Shown here one piece after another: positions 9,790-18,419 of a stretch of DNA of 35,227 nt. The stretch's first letter is position 1. The number at the start of each line of letters is the position of its first letter. The position numbers and the translations under genes are program-made. The stretch lies in assembly GCA_026414955.1 (NCBI GenBank), contig JAOAIA010000005.1, positions 1 to 35,227 on the forward strand, written 5' to 3'. Below the pieces are notes generated by a model. That model was not told the DNA's origin and did not search any database. It saw only the letters and a program-made list of their open reading frames with translations. Origin of the DNA: Candidatus Bipolaricaulota bacterium (GTDB taxonomy: Bacteria; Bipolaricaulota; Bipolaricaulia; RBG-16-55-9; DRXL01).

Positions 9790-10683
9790 ATGACGCACAG
9801 ACGATTCTTCTCTATAGCGATGCTCGCATTGTTGGCGGCGGTGTTGGGCTTTGGCGGTGTCCTGCAGAGCTGCCAACCCCCCAATAAAGCCCCGTTCGCG
9901 CGGTTCACCTTCAGCCCCAAAGAGCCGAAAATCAACGAGGCCGTGACGTTCGACGGCTCCGGCTCGCGCGATCCCGACGGCAAGATCATCAGTTATCTGT
10001 GGGACTTCGGCGACGGCGAGACCGCCCAGGGAGCGACGACGACACACGTCTTTAAGAGAGATGGCGAGTACGACGTTATATTACACGTGACCGACGACCG
10101 TGGCTCCAGCACAGCGTTAGCGAAGACAGTGCGCGTGGTGCCGCCCAACCAGGCGCCGGTCGCAATCTTCACCGTTGAGCCGCTGGAGCCCACAGCGAAT
10201 CAAGAAGTCACATTCGACGCTTCGGCTGCTGCCGATCCCGACGGCACTATCGTCTCGTACAGATGGGATTTCGGCGATCAGACGACCGGTCAGGGCAAGA
10301 CCGTCACGCACGCCTACCAAGCCGCAGGCACCTATAAAGTCACCCTGACCGTGACCGACGACAAGGGCGCGACCTCGTCGGCATTCCAGCATTTAGTGAT
10401 CAAAGAGCCATCGTTGCCGCCCAATCAGCCCCCGTTGGTGACGTTCAGCTTCACCCCGATAAATCCCAAAGTCAATCAGCCCATTGCGTTCGACGCGGCC
10501 GGCTCAACCGATGACGGCGAGATCGTGCTCTATTTTTGGGAGTTTGGCGACGGCGACACTGCCGAGGGCCAGACCGTGACCCACACGTATAAGACCGCGG
10601 GCACGTTCACGGTGAAGCTGACGCTCACGGATGACCGCGGCGCGAAGAACTCGCTCTCCCGAACCGTGACTGTGCGGCAGTGA
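9790..10683 (+). CDS. Lipoprotein with three PKD domains
   Basis: Lipobox-like GGVLQSC; three repeats of the type F.....P..N..VTFD.SGS.DPDG.I..Y.WDFGDG...........Y...G.Y.V.L.VTDD.G. Confidence 0.9.
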   Translation: MTHRRFFSIAMLALLAAVLGFGGVLQSCQPPNKAPFARFTFSPKEPKINEAVTFDGSGSRDPDGKIISYLWDFGDGETAQGATTTHVFKRDGEYDVILHVTDDRGSSTALAKTVRVVPPNQAPVAIFTVEPLEPTANQEVTFDASAAADPDGTIVSYRWDFGDQTTGQGKTVTHAYQAAGTYKVTLTVTDDKGATSSAFQHLVIKEPSLPPNQPPLVTFSFTPINPKVNQPIAFDAAGSTDDGEIVLYFWEFGDGDTAEGQTVTHTYKTAGTFTVKLTLTDDRGAKNSLSRTVTVRQ

Positions 10684-10694
10684 CAACGCCATGA

Positions 10695-10700
10695 TAGAAT
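10695..10700 (+). promoter_or_regulatory. -10-like box (TAGAAT) 7 nt before the ATG at 10707
   Basis: agtgacaacgccatgaTAGAATagtttcATG; -35 candidate GTGACA. Confidence 0.35.
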
Positions 10701-10706
10701 AGTTTC

Positions 10707-11897
10707 ATGTGCAGACCCCTGCCCCTGAGACCGGCGACTGAAGTCGCCGGCTCAGCAGATGGAAGCGTGCTCAAGCACGCTAGAGAAGCCCCCTTGAGCG
10801 GGCTTCCCTCTCCCAAGCCCGCTGCTTCAGCAGCCGGTATCGCAACGCTTCTCTCTCTGGTATTGCTCAGCGTCTCTTGGGCATCAGCGCAGACGACGCT
10901 CACGTTCACGGGTACGCTGCCCTTCGATCTGAACGGATTTGGCGATGTCAGCGTTGAAGGGGGTTGGCAATGGCAGCGCGCCCCGTGGACGGTCGGGGCG
11001 AGCGCCACGCTCACCGCAAAGAGCTTTGAGAGCGCCAAGCTCAGTTTGAGCTATCAGATCTCACGGATCCAAGCGAGCGCCACCGCGACGCTCACCCCCC
11101 AGGGGCTGACGAGCGCCGAGACCCAGCTCAAAGCCGAGTTCCCTGGACTCATCTCGCTCGAGAACACGCTGAACTTTTGGCGACGCGGCTTCAAAAACGG
11201 AAAAGTCACGGTGAAGCTCGGCCCCAGTCAGCTCAACGTCACCGGAGGCGCGCAGCTCACCCCAGAGGGCATCGTCGCTCCCACGGGAAATATAAATTTT
11301 TCGCTCGCGCGAGAGCTCGGCGAACTCAGCGGGACGACGACGTTCACAGCTCACGGCTTCAAGCAGCAATCGCTCTCAGCCGTAGGCTACCTCAGCGACG
11401 ATTGGACGCTCACGATGACGTCGCTCATCACCACGGCAGGCTTCCAGTCAGAGTCGTTCGATCTGGCGACGACCCTGTGGGATGAGCGTGTATCGCTCTC
11501 GCTCAGCGTGACTATTGAGAGTCACGGGATCACGGGCGAGGGCATCTCGCTCGATCTCATGCTCGATGGGCTGTTCGTTCAAGCTTCGATAGATTTCTCA
11601 GGGCTGGAGTTGAGCGGCTTTCAGATTATGGCCAACGGCTTTGTCGGCGATTTCTCCATTGATGCGTTTGTCATGGGGAGCCTTGATGGCATCCAGTTTG
11701 CTACGTGCACAGCGAGCGGGGAGCTTTTCGGCTTCAGTGTGAGTGCGAGCGTAGATATGAGCGTCTTTGGGCTGGACCATCTCTCTATGAGCGTGAGTCG
11801 CGCTCTGGGGCGCTGGAGGTTCAGCGCGGAGGGCACCGTCGGGAGTGACGGTTTCCAAGGCGGTGCACTCAAAGCGAGTTATACTCTGAAGATTTGA
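10707..11897 (+). CDS. Secreted or outer-membrane beta-rich hypothetical protein
   Basis: 396 aa; hydrophobic core IATLLSLVLLSVSWASAQ, then repeating amphipathic strands; N-terminus encoded by a palindromic repeat. Confidence 0.6.
   Translation: MCRPLPLRPATEVAGSADGSVLKHAREAPLSGLPSPKPAASAAGIATLLSLVLLSVSWASAQTTLTFTGTLPFDLNGFGDVSVEGGWQWQRAPWTVGASATLTAKSFESAKLSLSYQISRIQASATATLTPQGLTSAETQLKAEFPGLISLENTLNFWRRGFKNGKVTVKLGPSQLNVTGGAQLTPEGIVAPTGNINFSLARELGELSGTTTFTAHGFKQQSLSAVGYLSDDWTLTMTSLITTAGFQSESFDLATTLWDERVSLSLSVTIESHGITGEGISLDLMLDGLFVQASIDFSGLELSGFQIMANGFVGDFSIDAFVMGSLDGIQFATCTASGELFGFSVSASVDMSVFGLDHLSMSVSRALGRWRFSAEGTVGSDGFQGGALKASYTLKI
10725..10838. repeat. Multi-hairpin intergenic repeat (CCGGCGACTGAAGTCGCCGG / AGCGTGCTCAAGCACGCT), copy 1
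   Basis: Consecutive hairpins: ccggcgact-ga-agtcgccgg, agcgtgct-ca-agcacgct, gaagccc...gggcttc. Inverted relative to the copy at 28141. Confidence 0.85.
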
Positions 11898-11958
11898 CAG
11901 CCCTGCAAACAAAGGGCTAAGATGAAAAACTACCAACACAAGGAGGTCTACGATCTCT

Positions 11959-13395
11959 ATGCGTCGCTTGTTTATCGTATGGAGCGTGCTGCTAGGGGTG
12001 CATCTCCTCGGGGCTGTGCTGGGCTATGCGCAGACGGTCTCAATCAAAAGTGACCAGCTCTCGTTGGGAGCGGCGGTCTGGCTGCCCGTCACCATTAATG
12101 CTGCACCAGACGGGCTTCATCACTACACATTCAGCGTCACCGTTGATGCTCCCGAGATCGCGCATATCGAGGGCGTGCGCTTCCCTGAACCATTGAGAGA
12201 TTTTGCGAGCTTCCAGATCGCTCCCGACGGCAATACCGTACAGATCTTTGGGCGCGACGAGAACGACGTGATCGTCTCTGGTGCGCACCAGACGCTGCTT
12301 GCTGAAGTCAAGCTGCGCGGGACGTTCGGCGGCCGCACCGGGGTCACGCTCTCTATTCGAGAGATCGTCAATGATCGTCTCAACCCGTTCAATGTCGCGG
12401 TCTCCAACGGGCAGCTCACCGTCGCGGCAGCGCCGAGCGCCCCCACGCTCGTCGTCGGCGTGGACGGCGTCTTGGTCGGTGACACGGTAAAGGTGCCGAT
12501 CATCCTCACGAGCACAGTTGGGGGAGTGCAAAGCTATCGCGCGCGGGTGCGCCTGGAGCGCCGCGACATCGCGACGTTCATCAGGGCGGAGTTCCCGCTC
12601 TTCGCCGATCAGCAAGACGTCTCGATCACACCTGATGGCGACGAGATCACTATCAGCGCGCGCGATGGGGGCAACGCTATCCAAGCGGGCGCCAAGGGGA
12701 TAATTTTAGTGTGGCTCATCCTGCGCGGCGATCTCCCCACGCTGGAGGGCAGCCCCTTACGATTGCTCAGCAACAATATCACCGAGGACAACAACAACAG
12801 TGGGCCGTTGCCCGGCAGAGACGGCTTGCTCACCGTCATTCGCTTAGAGAACCTGCCCCCGGAGTTCTTCGTGCCGCGGCCGCGCGACCAAGAGACTCTC
12901 GGAGATCGCTCCCCGCTCATCCAGATCACGATCAACGACGACAAGAACGAGGTGCTCTCCGAGACGATTCAGCTTACTCTGCAAGACGAAGCTCAGACAT
13001 GGCAGTTTGGCTGGCAAAGCCCCGGGGCGTCGTGGGATCAGACGACGCATATTTTCACGGTCAATCTCAAAGCGATCGGAGTGCAGTTGAGCGGGGACGT
13101 GCAGGCGCGCATCCGCGCCCGTGACCGTCAAGGCGCCGAAGGGCGCTTCGAGTGGCGCTTCACCGTCCCGAGGGACGAGACGCCGCCCCCACCTCCAGGG
13201 AAGACCATTGAAGAGCTGCTTGATACAGACAGAGACAATCGTCTGAGCGATCTCGAAATTCTCAGAGCATTAGATGTTTGGATCAAGGGGACGGAGCTGG
13301 CTCCTGGACTCACAATTGATGACTTCAAGATGCTCGCGCTCATTGACAAATGGATCAAGAACGCGCCGCTGCGCCCCAGCGCGCCTGGTGGCTGA
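11959..13395 (+). CDS. Secreted protein with cohesin-like domains and a C-terminal dockerin-like region
   Basis: Signal peptide; two ~130-aa cohesin-like beta modules (VSIKSDQLSLGAAVWLPVTI..., VVGVDGVLVGDTVKVPIILTS...); C-terminal DTDRDNRLSDLEILRALDVWI resembles a dockerin Ca-binding loop. Confidence 0.6.
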   Translation: MRRLFIVWSVLLGVHLLGAVLGYAQTVSIKSDQLSLGAAVWLPVTINAAPDGLHHYTFSVTVDAPEIAHIEGVRFPEPLRDFASFQIAPDGNTVQIFGRDENDVIVSGAHQTLLAEVKLRGTFGGRTGVTLSIREIVNDRLNPFNVAVSNGQLTVAAAPSAPTLVVGVDGVLVGDTVKVPIILTSTVGGVQSYRARVRLERRDIATFIRAEFPLFADQQDVSITPDGDEITISARDGGNAIQAGAKGIILVWLILRGDLPTLEGSPLRLLSNNITEDNNNSGPLPGRDGLLTVIRLENLPPEFFVPRPRDQETLGDRSPLIQITINDDKNEVLSETIQLTLQDEAQTWQFGWQSPGASWDQTTHIFTVNLKAIGVQLSGDVQARIRARDRQGAEGRFEWRFTVPRDETPPPPPGKTIEELLDTDRDNRLSDLEILRALDVWIKGTELAPGLTIDDFKMLALIDKWIKNAPLRPSAPGG

Positions 13396-13488
13396 AGCCA
13401 CGAGCTTGAATGACAAAGTCCCCCGACGGGGGCTCGCTTGCCCAGGCAGGCTTTGTAACCTTAAGCCCGCTACTTCAAGCGGCCGGGC
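13388..13488. repeat. Multi-hairpin intergenic repeat (GTGGCTGAAGCCAC / GTCCCCCGACGGGGGC / GCCCGCTACTTCAAGCGGCCGGGC)
   Basis: Series of short GA-loop hairpins; the first contains the stop codon of the upstream gene. Confidence 0.75.
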
Positions 13489-13551
13489 GATCCCACACGA
13501 TTTGCCTTGGAGACCCCTGCGAGAGTATCATTCAATGAGAGAGGGGGTCTT

Positions 13552-15183
13552 ATGAGAGCCACTCTGCTCTGCGGGCTGCTTGTGGTGTGGGCAGTCGGCT
13601 GTGTCACCGTGCCCAATCAGCCGCCCATTGCGGCGATCACCGCCGCGCCCATCAGCGGGGACGTGCCCCTGACGGTGCAGTTCGACGGCTCCGGCTCGCG
13701 CGATCCCGACGGGGAAATTATTGAGTATCTGTGGGACCTCGGCGACGGCACTACGGCTTCGGGGGTAACAGTCTCGCATACCTACACCCAAGCCGGACTC
13801 TACCCCGTCATTCTCACCGTGAAGGACAATCGTGGCTCTACGGCTGTCGCGACGGCCATTATTAAAGTCGGCAATCCCCCTCCAAGAGCGATCTTTACGG
13901 CTTCGGTGACCAACGGCTTCGCTCCGCTCACCGTGCTGTTTGACGCTTCGGCCTCAAGCGACCCGGCGTCTGCGCTTGCGCCGCAGCGCATCGTGCGCCA
14001 CGAGTGGGACTTCGGCGACGGCACCGGTGCTATCGGGCAACAGGTCTCGCACGTCTACACCCGCGCGGGAGTCTATACCGTTACACTGCGCGTCTTCGAC
14101 GAGGACGGCGCCAGCGACCGCGCTCAGAAAACTATTCGCGTGCTGGACTTCTCGTTCCCCATCTCCATTCCCGTTGGGCTGGCGCCCACAGCTCTCGCCG
14201 TGGGTGATTGCGACAGCGACACCTTCGACGACCTCGCTGTTGCGAATTTTGAGAGCAGAACCATCGCGGTGCTGCGCAGCGACGGCACAGGGGACCTTCG
14301 TATCCAGAGAATGCTGACGCTCACATATCGCCCAACATCGCTGATCGTCGGCGATTTCAATCAAGACAGAAAACTCGATCTGATCGCGACAAACTTCGAC
14401 GAAGGGCGCGTTATAATCTTTCACGGCGACGGGGCAGGGCGGTTCACAGCTGCGCGTGAGATCGTCGTCGGTGCAGGGCCGTATACACTCACCAGTGGTG
14501 ACTTCAACCGAGACCAAATTTGGGATATAGCAGTGGCCAATGCGCCGCTGGGCCGCGTGACGACGCTTCTAGGGGACGGCACAGGGGATTTTTCCATAGC
14601 CCAAGAGATCACAGTCGGGGGCTGGCCGAACGCGCTCGCCCTGGGAGATTTCAACGACGACGGCCAGAGAGATATGGCCGTCGTGAACTTCTTCGACGAT
14701 ACAGCGACGATTCTGTTGGGCAATGGCGACGGCACCTTCGACGCGCTGCTGCCCTTCCCCGTGGGCAAGGAGCCTATAGATCTCGCCGTGGGCGATCTCA
14801 ACGGTGACGGCTTCGACGATCTGGCGGTTGCAGTCTCGGAAGAGAACTCTGTAAAAGTCTTTGTAGGACGCGGCACGGGGCGTTTTCGCGAGGGGCCAGT
14901 GCTCTTTATCGGCCCGGAGAGCCGCGCTGTCCATATAGCTGATCTGGATCGTGACGGCGCGCTCGATCTCGTAGCCGCGAGCATCCAGAGCAACGAGCTG
15001 AAGGTCTTTCTCGGTCGAGGCGACGGTTCCTTTGGGATGAGCAAGGTCTGGCCCGTGGGAGCTGGGCCTATCGCTATCGCGACAGGGCGCTTCTTGGGGA
15101 GCGAGTTCGCTGACATCGCCGTGGCGCAATTTATCAGCGGGCGTGTCGCTGTTCTGCTCAACAGAATGTCGCGCTCTCCCTAG
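13552..15183 (+). CDS. Lipoprotein with two PKD domains and FG-GAP/VCBS repeats
   Basis: Lipobox LLVVWAVGC; PKD motifs YLWDLGDGTTASG and HEWDFGDGTGAIG; repeated DFN.D...D.AV.N units (FG-GAP). Start moved to the internal ATG at 13552. Confidence 0.88.
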   Translation: MRATLLCGLLVVWAVGCVTVPNQPPIAAITAAPISGDVPLTVQFDGSGSRDPDGEIIEYLWDLGDGTTASGVTVSHTYTQAGLYPVILTVKDNRGSTAVATAIIKVGNPPPRAIFTASVTNGFAPLTVLFDASASSDPASALAPQRIVRHEWDFGDGTGAIGQQVSHVYTRAGVYTVTLRVFDEDGASDRAQKTIRVLDFSFPISIPVGLAPTALAVGDCDSDTFDDLAVANFESRTIAVLRSDGTGDLRIQRMLTLTYRPTSLIVGDFNQDRKLDLIATNFDEGRVIIFHGDGAGRFTAAREIVVGAGPYTLTSGDFNRDQIWDIAVANAPLGRVTTLLGDGTGDFSIAQEITVGGWPNALALGDFNDDGQRDMAVVNFFDDTATILLGNGDGTFDALLPFPVGKEPIDLAVGDLNGDGFDDLAVAVSEENSVKVFVGRGTGRFREGPVLFIGPESRAVHIADLDRDGALDLVAASIQSNELKVFLGRGDGSFGMSKVWPVGAGPIAIATGRFLGSEFADIAVAQFISGRVAVLLNRMSRSP

Positions 15184-15190
15184 CGGGCTG

Positions 15191-15219
15191 TTGCACTCAG
15201 CGAAGATTTTCGCTATCGT
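15191..15219 (+). promoter_or_regulatory. Putative sigma70-type promoter of the subtilase gene
   Basis: TTGCAC-N17-TATCGT, 9 nt before the ATG; inverted repeat AGCGAA-GATT-TTCGCT at 15199-15214 within the spacer. Confidence 0.5.
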
Positions 15220-15228
15220 AGGAGCGCC

Positions 15229-17436
15229 ATGCAGAAGTCTCATCTGCTTGTCGCTCTTGGTGTTCTCGCGTTCTTCTTGATTGGGTCGGCTCCTTCGAGT
15301 TTTTCTGATGGTTGGCCCGTTCCCCCAAAGCCATCGGTCTACCATCCGAAGATCGAGACGGCGTTGCTTTTAGAAAGTTCGCGGGGTCGTGGGTTCACGG
15401 GTTCAGAACCCTTGAACTCGAGAACTTTCGAACCCATGAACCTCACGGTTGTCATCGAGAGCGAGCGCTCACTTAACGAGTCTCTTTTGGCTCGCTTTGG
15501 CGCTCGCATCGAAGCCCGTGCGGGAAATCTCTCGCGGGTGCGCGTCCCCGCGGAGAATCTTCGAGCGCTCGCCGAGAGCGTCCCTGAAATTTCGTTCATT
15601 CGTCGTCCGCGATCTCTGGTCGCTTTAGGCACGCGCGCGAGCGAGGGGGTCGTGCCCACCGGCGCACTCTTGCTCCAAGGAGCCGGCTGGCGCGGCCAAG
15701 ATATCAAGATCGCCGTAATAGACTTAGGCTTTGCCCAGCTCAGCCGCGCGAAAAAATCTAAAATTATTCATCCCAACGTCATCGTGGACGAGCACGATTA
15801 CACCGACACGGGCTTGGAGACCGGAACTGCTCACGGCACGGGCGTCGCGGAGATCATTCACGCCATGGCTCCACAAGCCTGGCTTTATCTGAAGAAAGTC
15901 GCCGACGAGATTGATCTCGCCAAGGCTGTGAATGACGCGATCGCTCAAGGCGTGCAGATCATCAATTATTCTGTCGGCGTCGCCAACGCGAACTTCGGCG
16001 ACGGCACAGGGATCGTCGCGGAGCTTGCGGATCGCGCCCGCGCCCACGGGATCTTGTGGGTCAACGCGGCGGGCAACCACGCGCAAAGCCACTGGATGGG
16101 CACCTTCAGCGATAGAGACTATAACGGCTGGCTGGAATTTGCCCCCGGCAGGGAAGAGCTTCTCATCAAAGCCGACTTCCCCGGCTCGATTGAACTCTAT
16201 CTGACATGGGACGACTGGCCGCGCACCGCGCAAGATTTCGATCTCTTTCTCTACGACGCCCAAGGGCGCCTCGTGACAAGCTCGCAAAACTACCAGACGG
16301 GTTCGGAAGAGCCAACCGAGCAGATCGAATACGTCGCGTGGGCGCCGGGGACGTATCGGGCACGCGTCCTGGCGCGTCGCGTCTCAAAAACGAACATCCG
16401 ACTGAAGATCTTCAATCTCAGCCAACAAGCTCTCGACCCGAATGTCCCCGCAGGGAGCATTCTGACCCCGGCGGACGCGCGCGGCGCTCTTGCCGTCGGG
16501 GCGATCAGTGTGCGCAATTGGAAGACCGGCCCGCAGGAGCCGTTCAGCTCCCAAGGGCCGACCAGTGACGGAAGAATCAAACCCGATATCGCTGGGCCGG
16601 ATGGCGTCTCGAGCTTTGCCCTCACGTATTTCCCTGGGACGTCGGCGTCGGCGCCGCATGTAGCCGGCGCTGCAGCACTCTTGCTCTCTCAACATCCTAA
16701 TTGGACAGCCGATCAACTTCAAAGCGCCCTCGAAGCCCAAGCGATAGATATGGGCGTTCCGGGCAAAGACAATATCTATGGCGCGGGCAGACTCGATCTC
16801 TCGCTAGGGACGATCCAAGCGCGGCGCACGATCTCGCCCAAGCAAGCCAAGCCCGGCGATCTCATCACAGTCACTATCGCAGCGACGATGCCAATGGGGC
16901 TGTTTGGAGGCTTGGAGCTGCGCGAAGCTTTCCCCTCACCCCTGCTCCCCTCTCCCTCGCAGGGGAGAGGGGCTGGGGGTGAGGGTGCAGAGATATGCCA
17001 GCTCCAGAACGAAAACGATTATCTCTGCATCTGGCCCGTCGTCCACCCCGGCGAGACCAAAGCTTTTATATACGAGCTGCGCGTGCCGGAGACAGCTCAC
17101 TCAGGCGTCTATCGCTGGTCGGGCACGGTGAACACTATCGCCATCGCAGGCGACAATGCGATCACGATAGAGTCTCCCAAAGAGATGGTGACCGTGACGC
17201 TCGCCTATCAGCGAGACATGGTGCGCGTACAGCTCTCGGCGCCCGTCGAGATGGCGCGACTTCGTATCTACGATCTGAAGGGGGCTGTGCTCCTTGAAGC
17301 AGTCACTCAGAACAGCGCACTGCTCGCATGGCGCCCCCAGCGTCGCGCCAACGGCGTCTATCTCTACGTTCTGGAGATCGTGCAAGACGGACGGATCACT
17401 CAGCGCAAGCTTGGCAAATTCGTCGTGCTCAAATAA
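15229..17436 (+). CDS. Secreted subtilase (S8 family) with C-terminal sorting-like domain
   Basis: Catalytic motifs IAVIDLGF (Asp), AHGTGVAEII (His), GTSASAPHVAGAAALLL (Ser); C-terminal RANGVYLYVLEIVQDGRITQRKLGKFVVLK. Confidence 0.88.
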   Translation: MQKSHLLVALGVLAFFLIGSAPSSFSDGWPVPPKPSVYHPKIETALLLESSRGRGFTGSEPLNSRTFEPMNLTVVIESERSLNESLLARFGARIEARAGNLSRVRVPAENLRALAESVPEISFIRRPRSLVALGTRASEGVVPTGALLLQGAGWRGQDIKIAVIDLGFAQLSRAKKSKIIHPNVIVDEHDYTDTGLETGTAHGTGVAEIIHAMAPQAWLYLKKVADEIDLAKAVNDAIAQGVQIINYSVGVANANFGDGTGIVAELADRARAHGILWVNAAGNHAQSHWMGTFSDRDYNGWLEFAPGREELLIKADFPGSIELYLTWDDWPRTAQDFDLFLYDAQGRLVTSSQNYQTGSEEPTEQIEYVAWAPGTYRARVLARRVSKTNIRLKIFNLSQQALDPNVPAGSILTPADARGALAVGAISVRNWKTGPQEPFSSQGPTSDGRIKPDIAGPDGVSSFALTYFPGTSASAPHVAGAAALLLSQHPNWTADQLQSALEAQAIDMGVPGKDNIYGAGRLDLSLGTIQARRTISPKQAKPGDLITVTIAATMPMGLFGGLELREAFPSPLLPSPSQGRGAGGEGAEICQLQNENDYLCIWPVVHPGETKAFIYELRVPETAHSGVYRWSGTVNTIAIAGDNAITIESPKEMVTVTLAYQRDMVRVQLSAPVEMARLRIYDLKGAVLLEAVTQNSALLAWRPQRRANGVYLYVLEIVQDGRITQRKLGKFVVLK
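15371..15443. repeat. GGGTTC/GAACCC palindromic repeat inside the subtilase gene
   Basis: tagaaagttcgcggggtcgtgggttcacgggttcagaacccttgaactcgagaactttcgaacccatgaacc; inverted arms gaaagttc/gaactttc and gggttc/gaaccc; translated in frame as ESSRGRGFTGSEPLNSRTFEPMN. Confidence 0.6.
16932..16985. repeat. CCTCACCCC...GGGGTGAGG palindromic repeat inside the subtilase gene
   Basis: ccctcacccctgctcccctctccctcgcaggggagaggggctgggggtgaggg; translated in frame as FPSPLLPSPSQGRGAGGEGAE. Confidence 0.85.
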
Positions 17437-17445
17437 AATAAACTC

Positions 17446-18264
17446 ATGACGATCTCGCAGCTTCAGCAAAAAGCAAAAGAGCTTCGGCGCGCGGTCGTAG
17501 AGATGGTCGCCCAAGCCGGCTCCGGGCACCCCGGCGGGGCGCTGGGTTCTGCTGATCTGCTCACGGTGCTCTACTATAAATATCTTCGCGTGCGACCTCA
17601 AGAACCCCGTTGGTCGGATCGTGACCGCTTCGTGCTCAGCAACGGGCATATCTGCCCGATACTCTACGCGATCTTGGCCGACCAGGGCTTCTTTCCCAAA
17701 GAAGAGCTGAAGAATTTACGAAAGCTCGGCTCGATCCTGCAGGGCCATCCCAGCTTGGCGTTCAAGACACCGGGGATAGAACATTCTGGGGGCTCGCTCG
17801 GATTGGGGCTTTCTGTGTCAGTCGGCATGGCGCTGGCAGCCAAGCTCGATAAAAGAGACTATAAAATCTACTGTCTCATCAGCGATGGGGAGTGCCAAGA
17901 GGGCCAGACCTGGGAGGCCGCGACGGCTGCCGTGCACTATAAGTTAGACAATCTCTGCGCGATGCTCGACCGCAACGGCACACAAATTGACGGGCGCACC
18001 GAAGAGATCATGAAGATCGAACCCATCGCTGAGAAATGGCGCACGTTCGGCTGGAATACTCTCGAGATTGACGGACACAACTACGAGCAGATTATCTCAG
18101 CGTTCGAGCAGTTCTTAAAAAACCAGGGCACAGGGCGCCCGACGATGATCGTCGCTCGGACTGTGATTGGGAAAGGCGTCTCGTTCATGGAAGGGGACTA
18201 TCACTGGCATCACGGCGCGCCCACGCCCCAGCAGCTTGAGCAAGCTCTCAAAGAGTTGACTTAG
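17446..18264 (+). CDS. Transketolase, N-terminal (TPP-binding) subunit
   Basis: AQAGSGHPGGALGSADLLTVLYY; RDRFVLSNGHICPILYAIL; GSLGLGLSVSVGMALAAKL; SDGECQEGQTWEAA. Confidence 0.93.
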   Translation: MTISQLQQKAKELRRAVVEMVAQAGSGHPGGALGSADLLTVLYYKYLRVRPQEPRWSDRDRFVLSNGHICPILYAILADQGFFPKEELKNLRKLGSILQGHPSLAFKTPGIEHSGGSLGLGLSVSVGMALAAKLDKRDYKIYCLISDGECQEGQTWEAATAAVHYKLDNLCAMLDRNGTQIDGRTEEIMKIEPIAEKWRTFGWNTLEIDGHNYEQIISAFEQFLKNQGTGRPTMIVARTVIGKGVSFMEGDYHWHHGAPTPQQLEQALKELT

Positions 18265-18331
18265 AATCACGGAAAGCACAGAATGAGCCACGGAGCACAC
18301 GGAAAACAGCTTTCAGTGCCCTCTGTGATTC
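18264..18331. repeat. CACGGAA palindromic repeat, copy B
   Basis: gaatcacggaaagcacagaatgagccacggagcacacggaaaacagctttcagtgccctctgtgattc; first G is the last base of the transketolase TAG. Confidence 0.92.
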
Positions 18332-18419
18332 ACACACCTCTGAACACACAAGCTCCTGTTGTTAGGATCGGGAAAGCTTCTGTTGCCGTCGCCTCGAGCT
18401 GTTTTCTTCTGATCTGCAG

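Noticed and set aside
11899-11918. Hairpin AGCCCT-GCAAACAA-AGGGCT as a terminator
   Set aside because: Only a 6-bp stem and no U-tract; insufficient to call.
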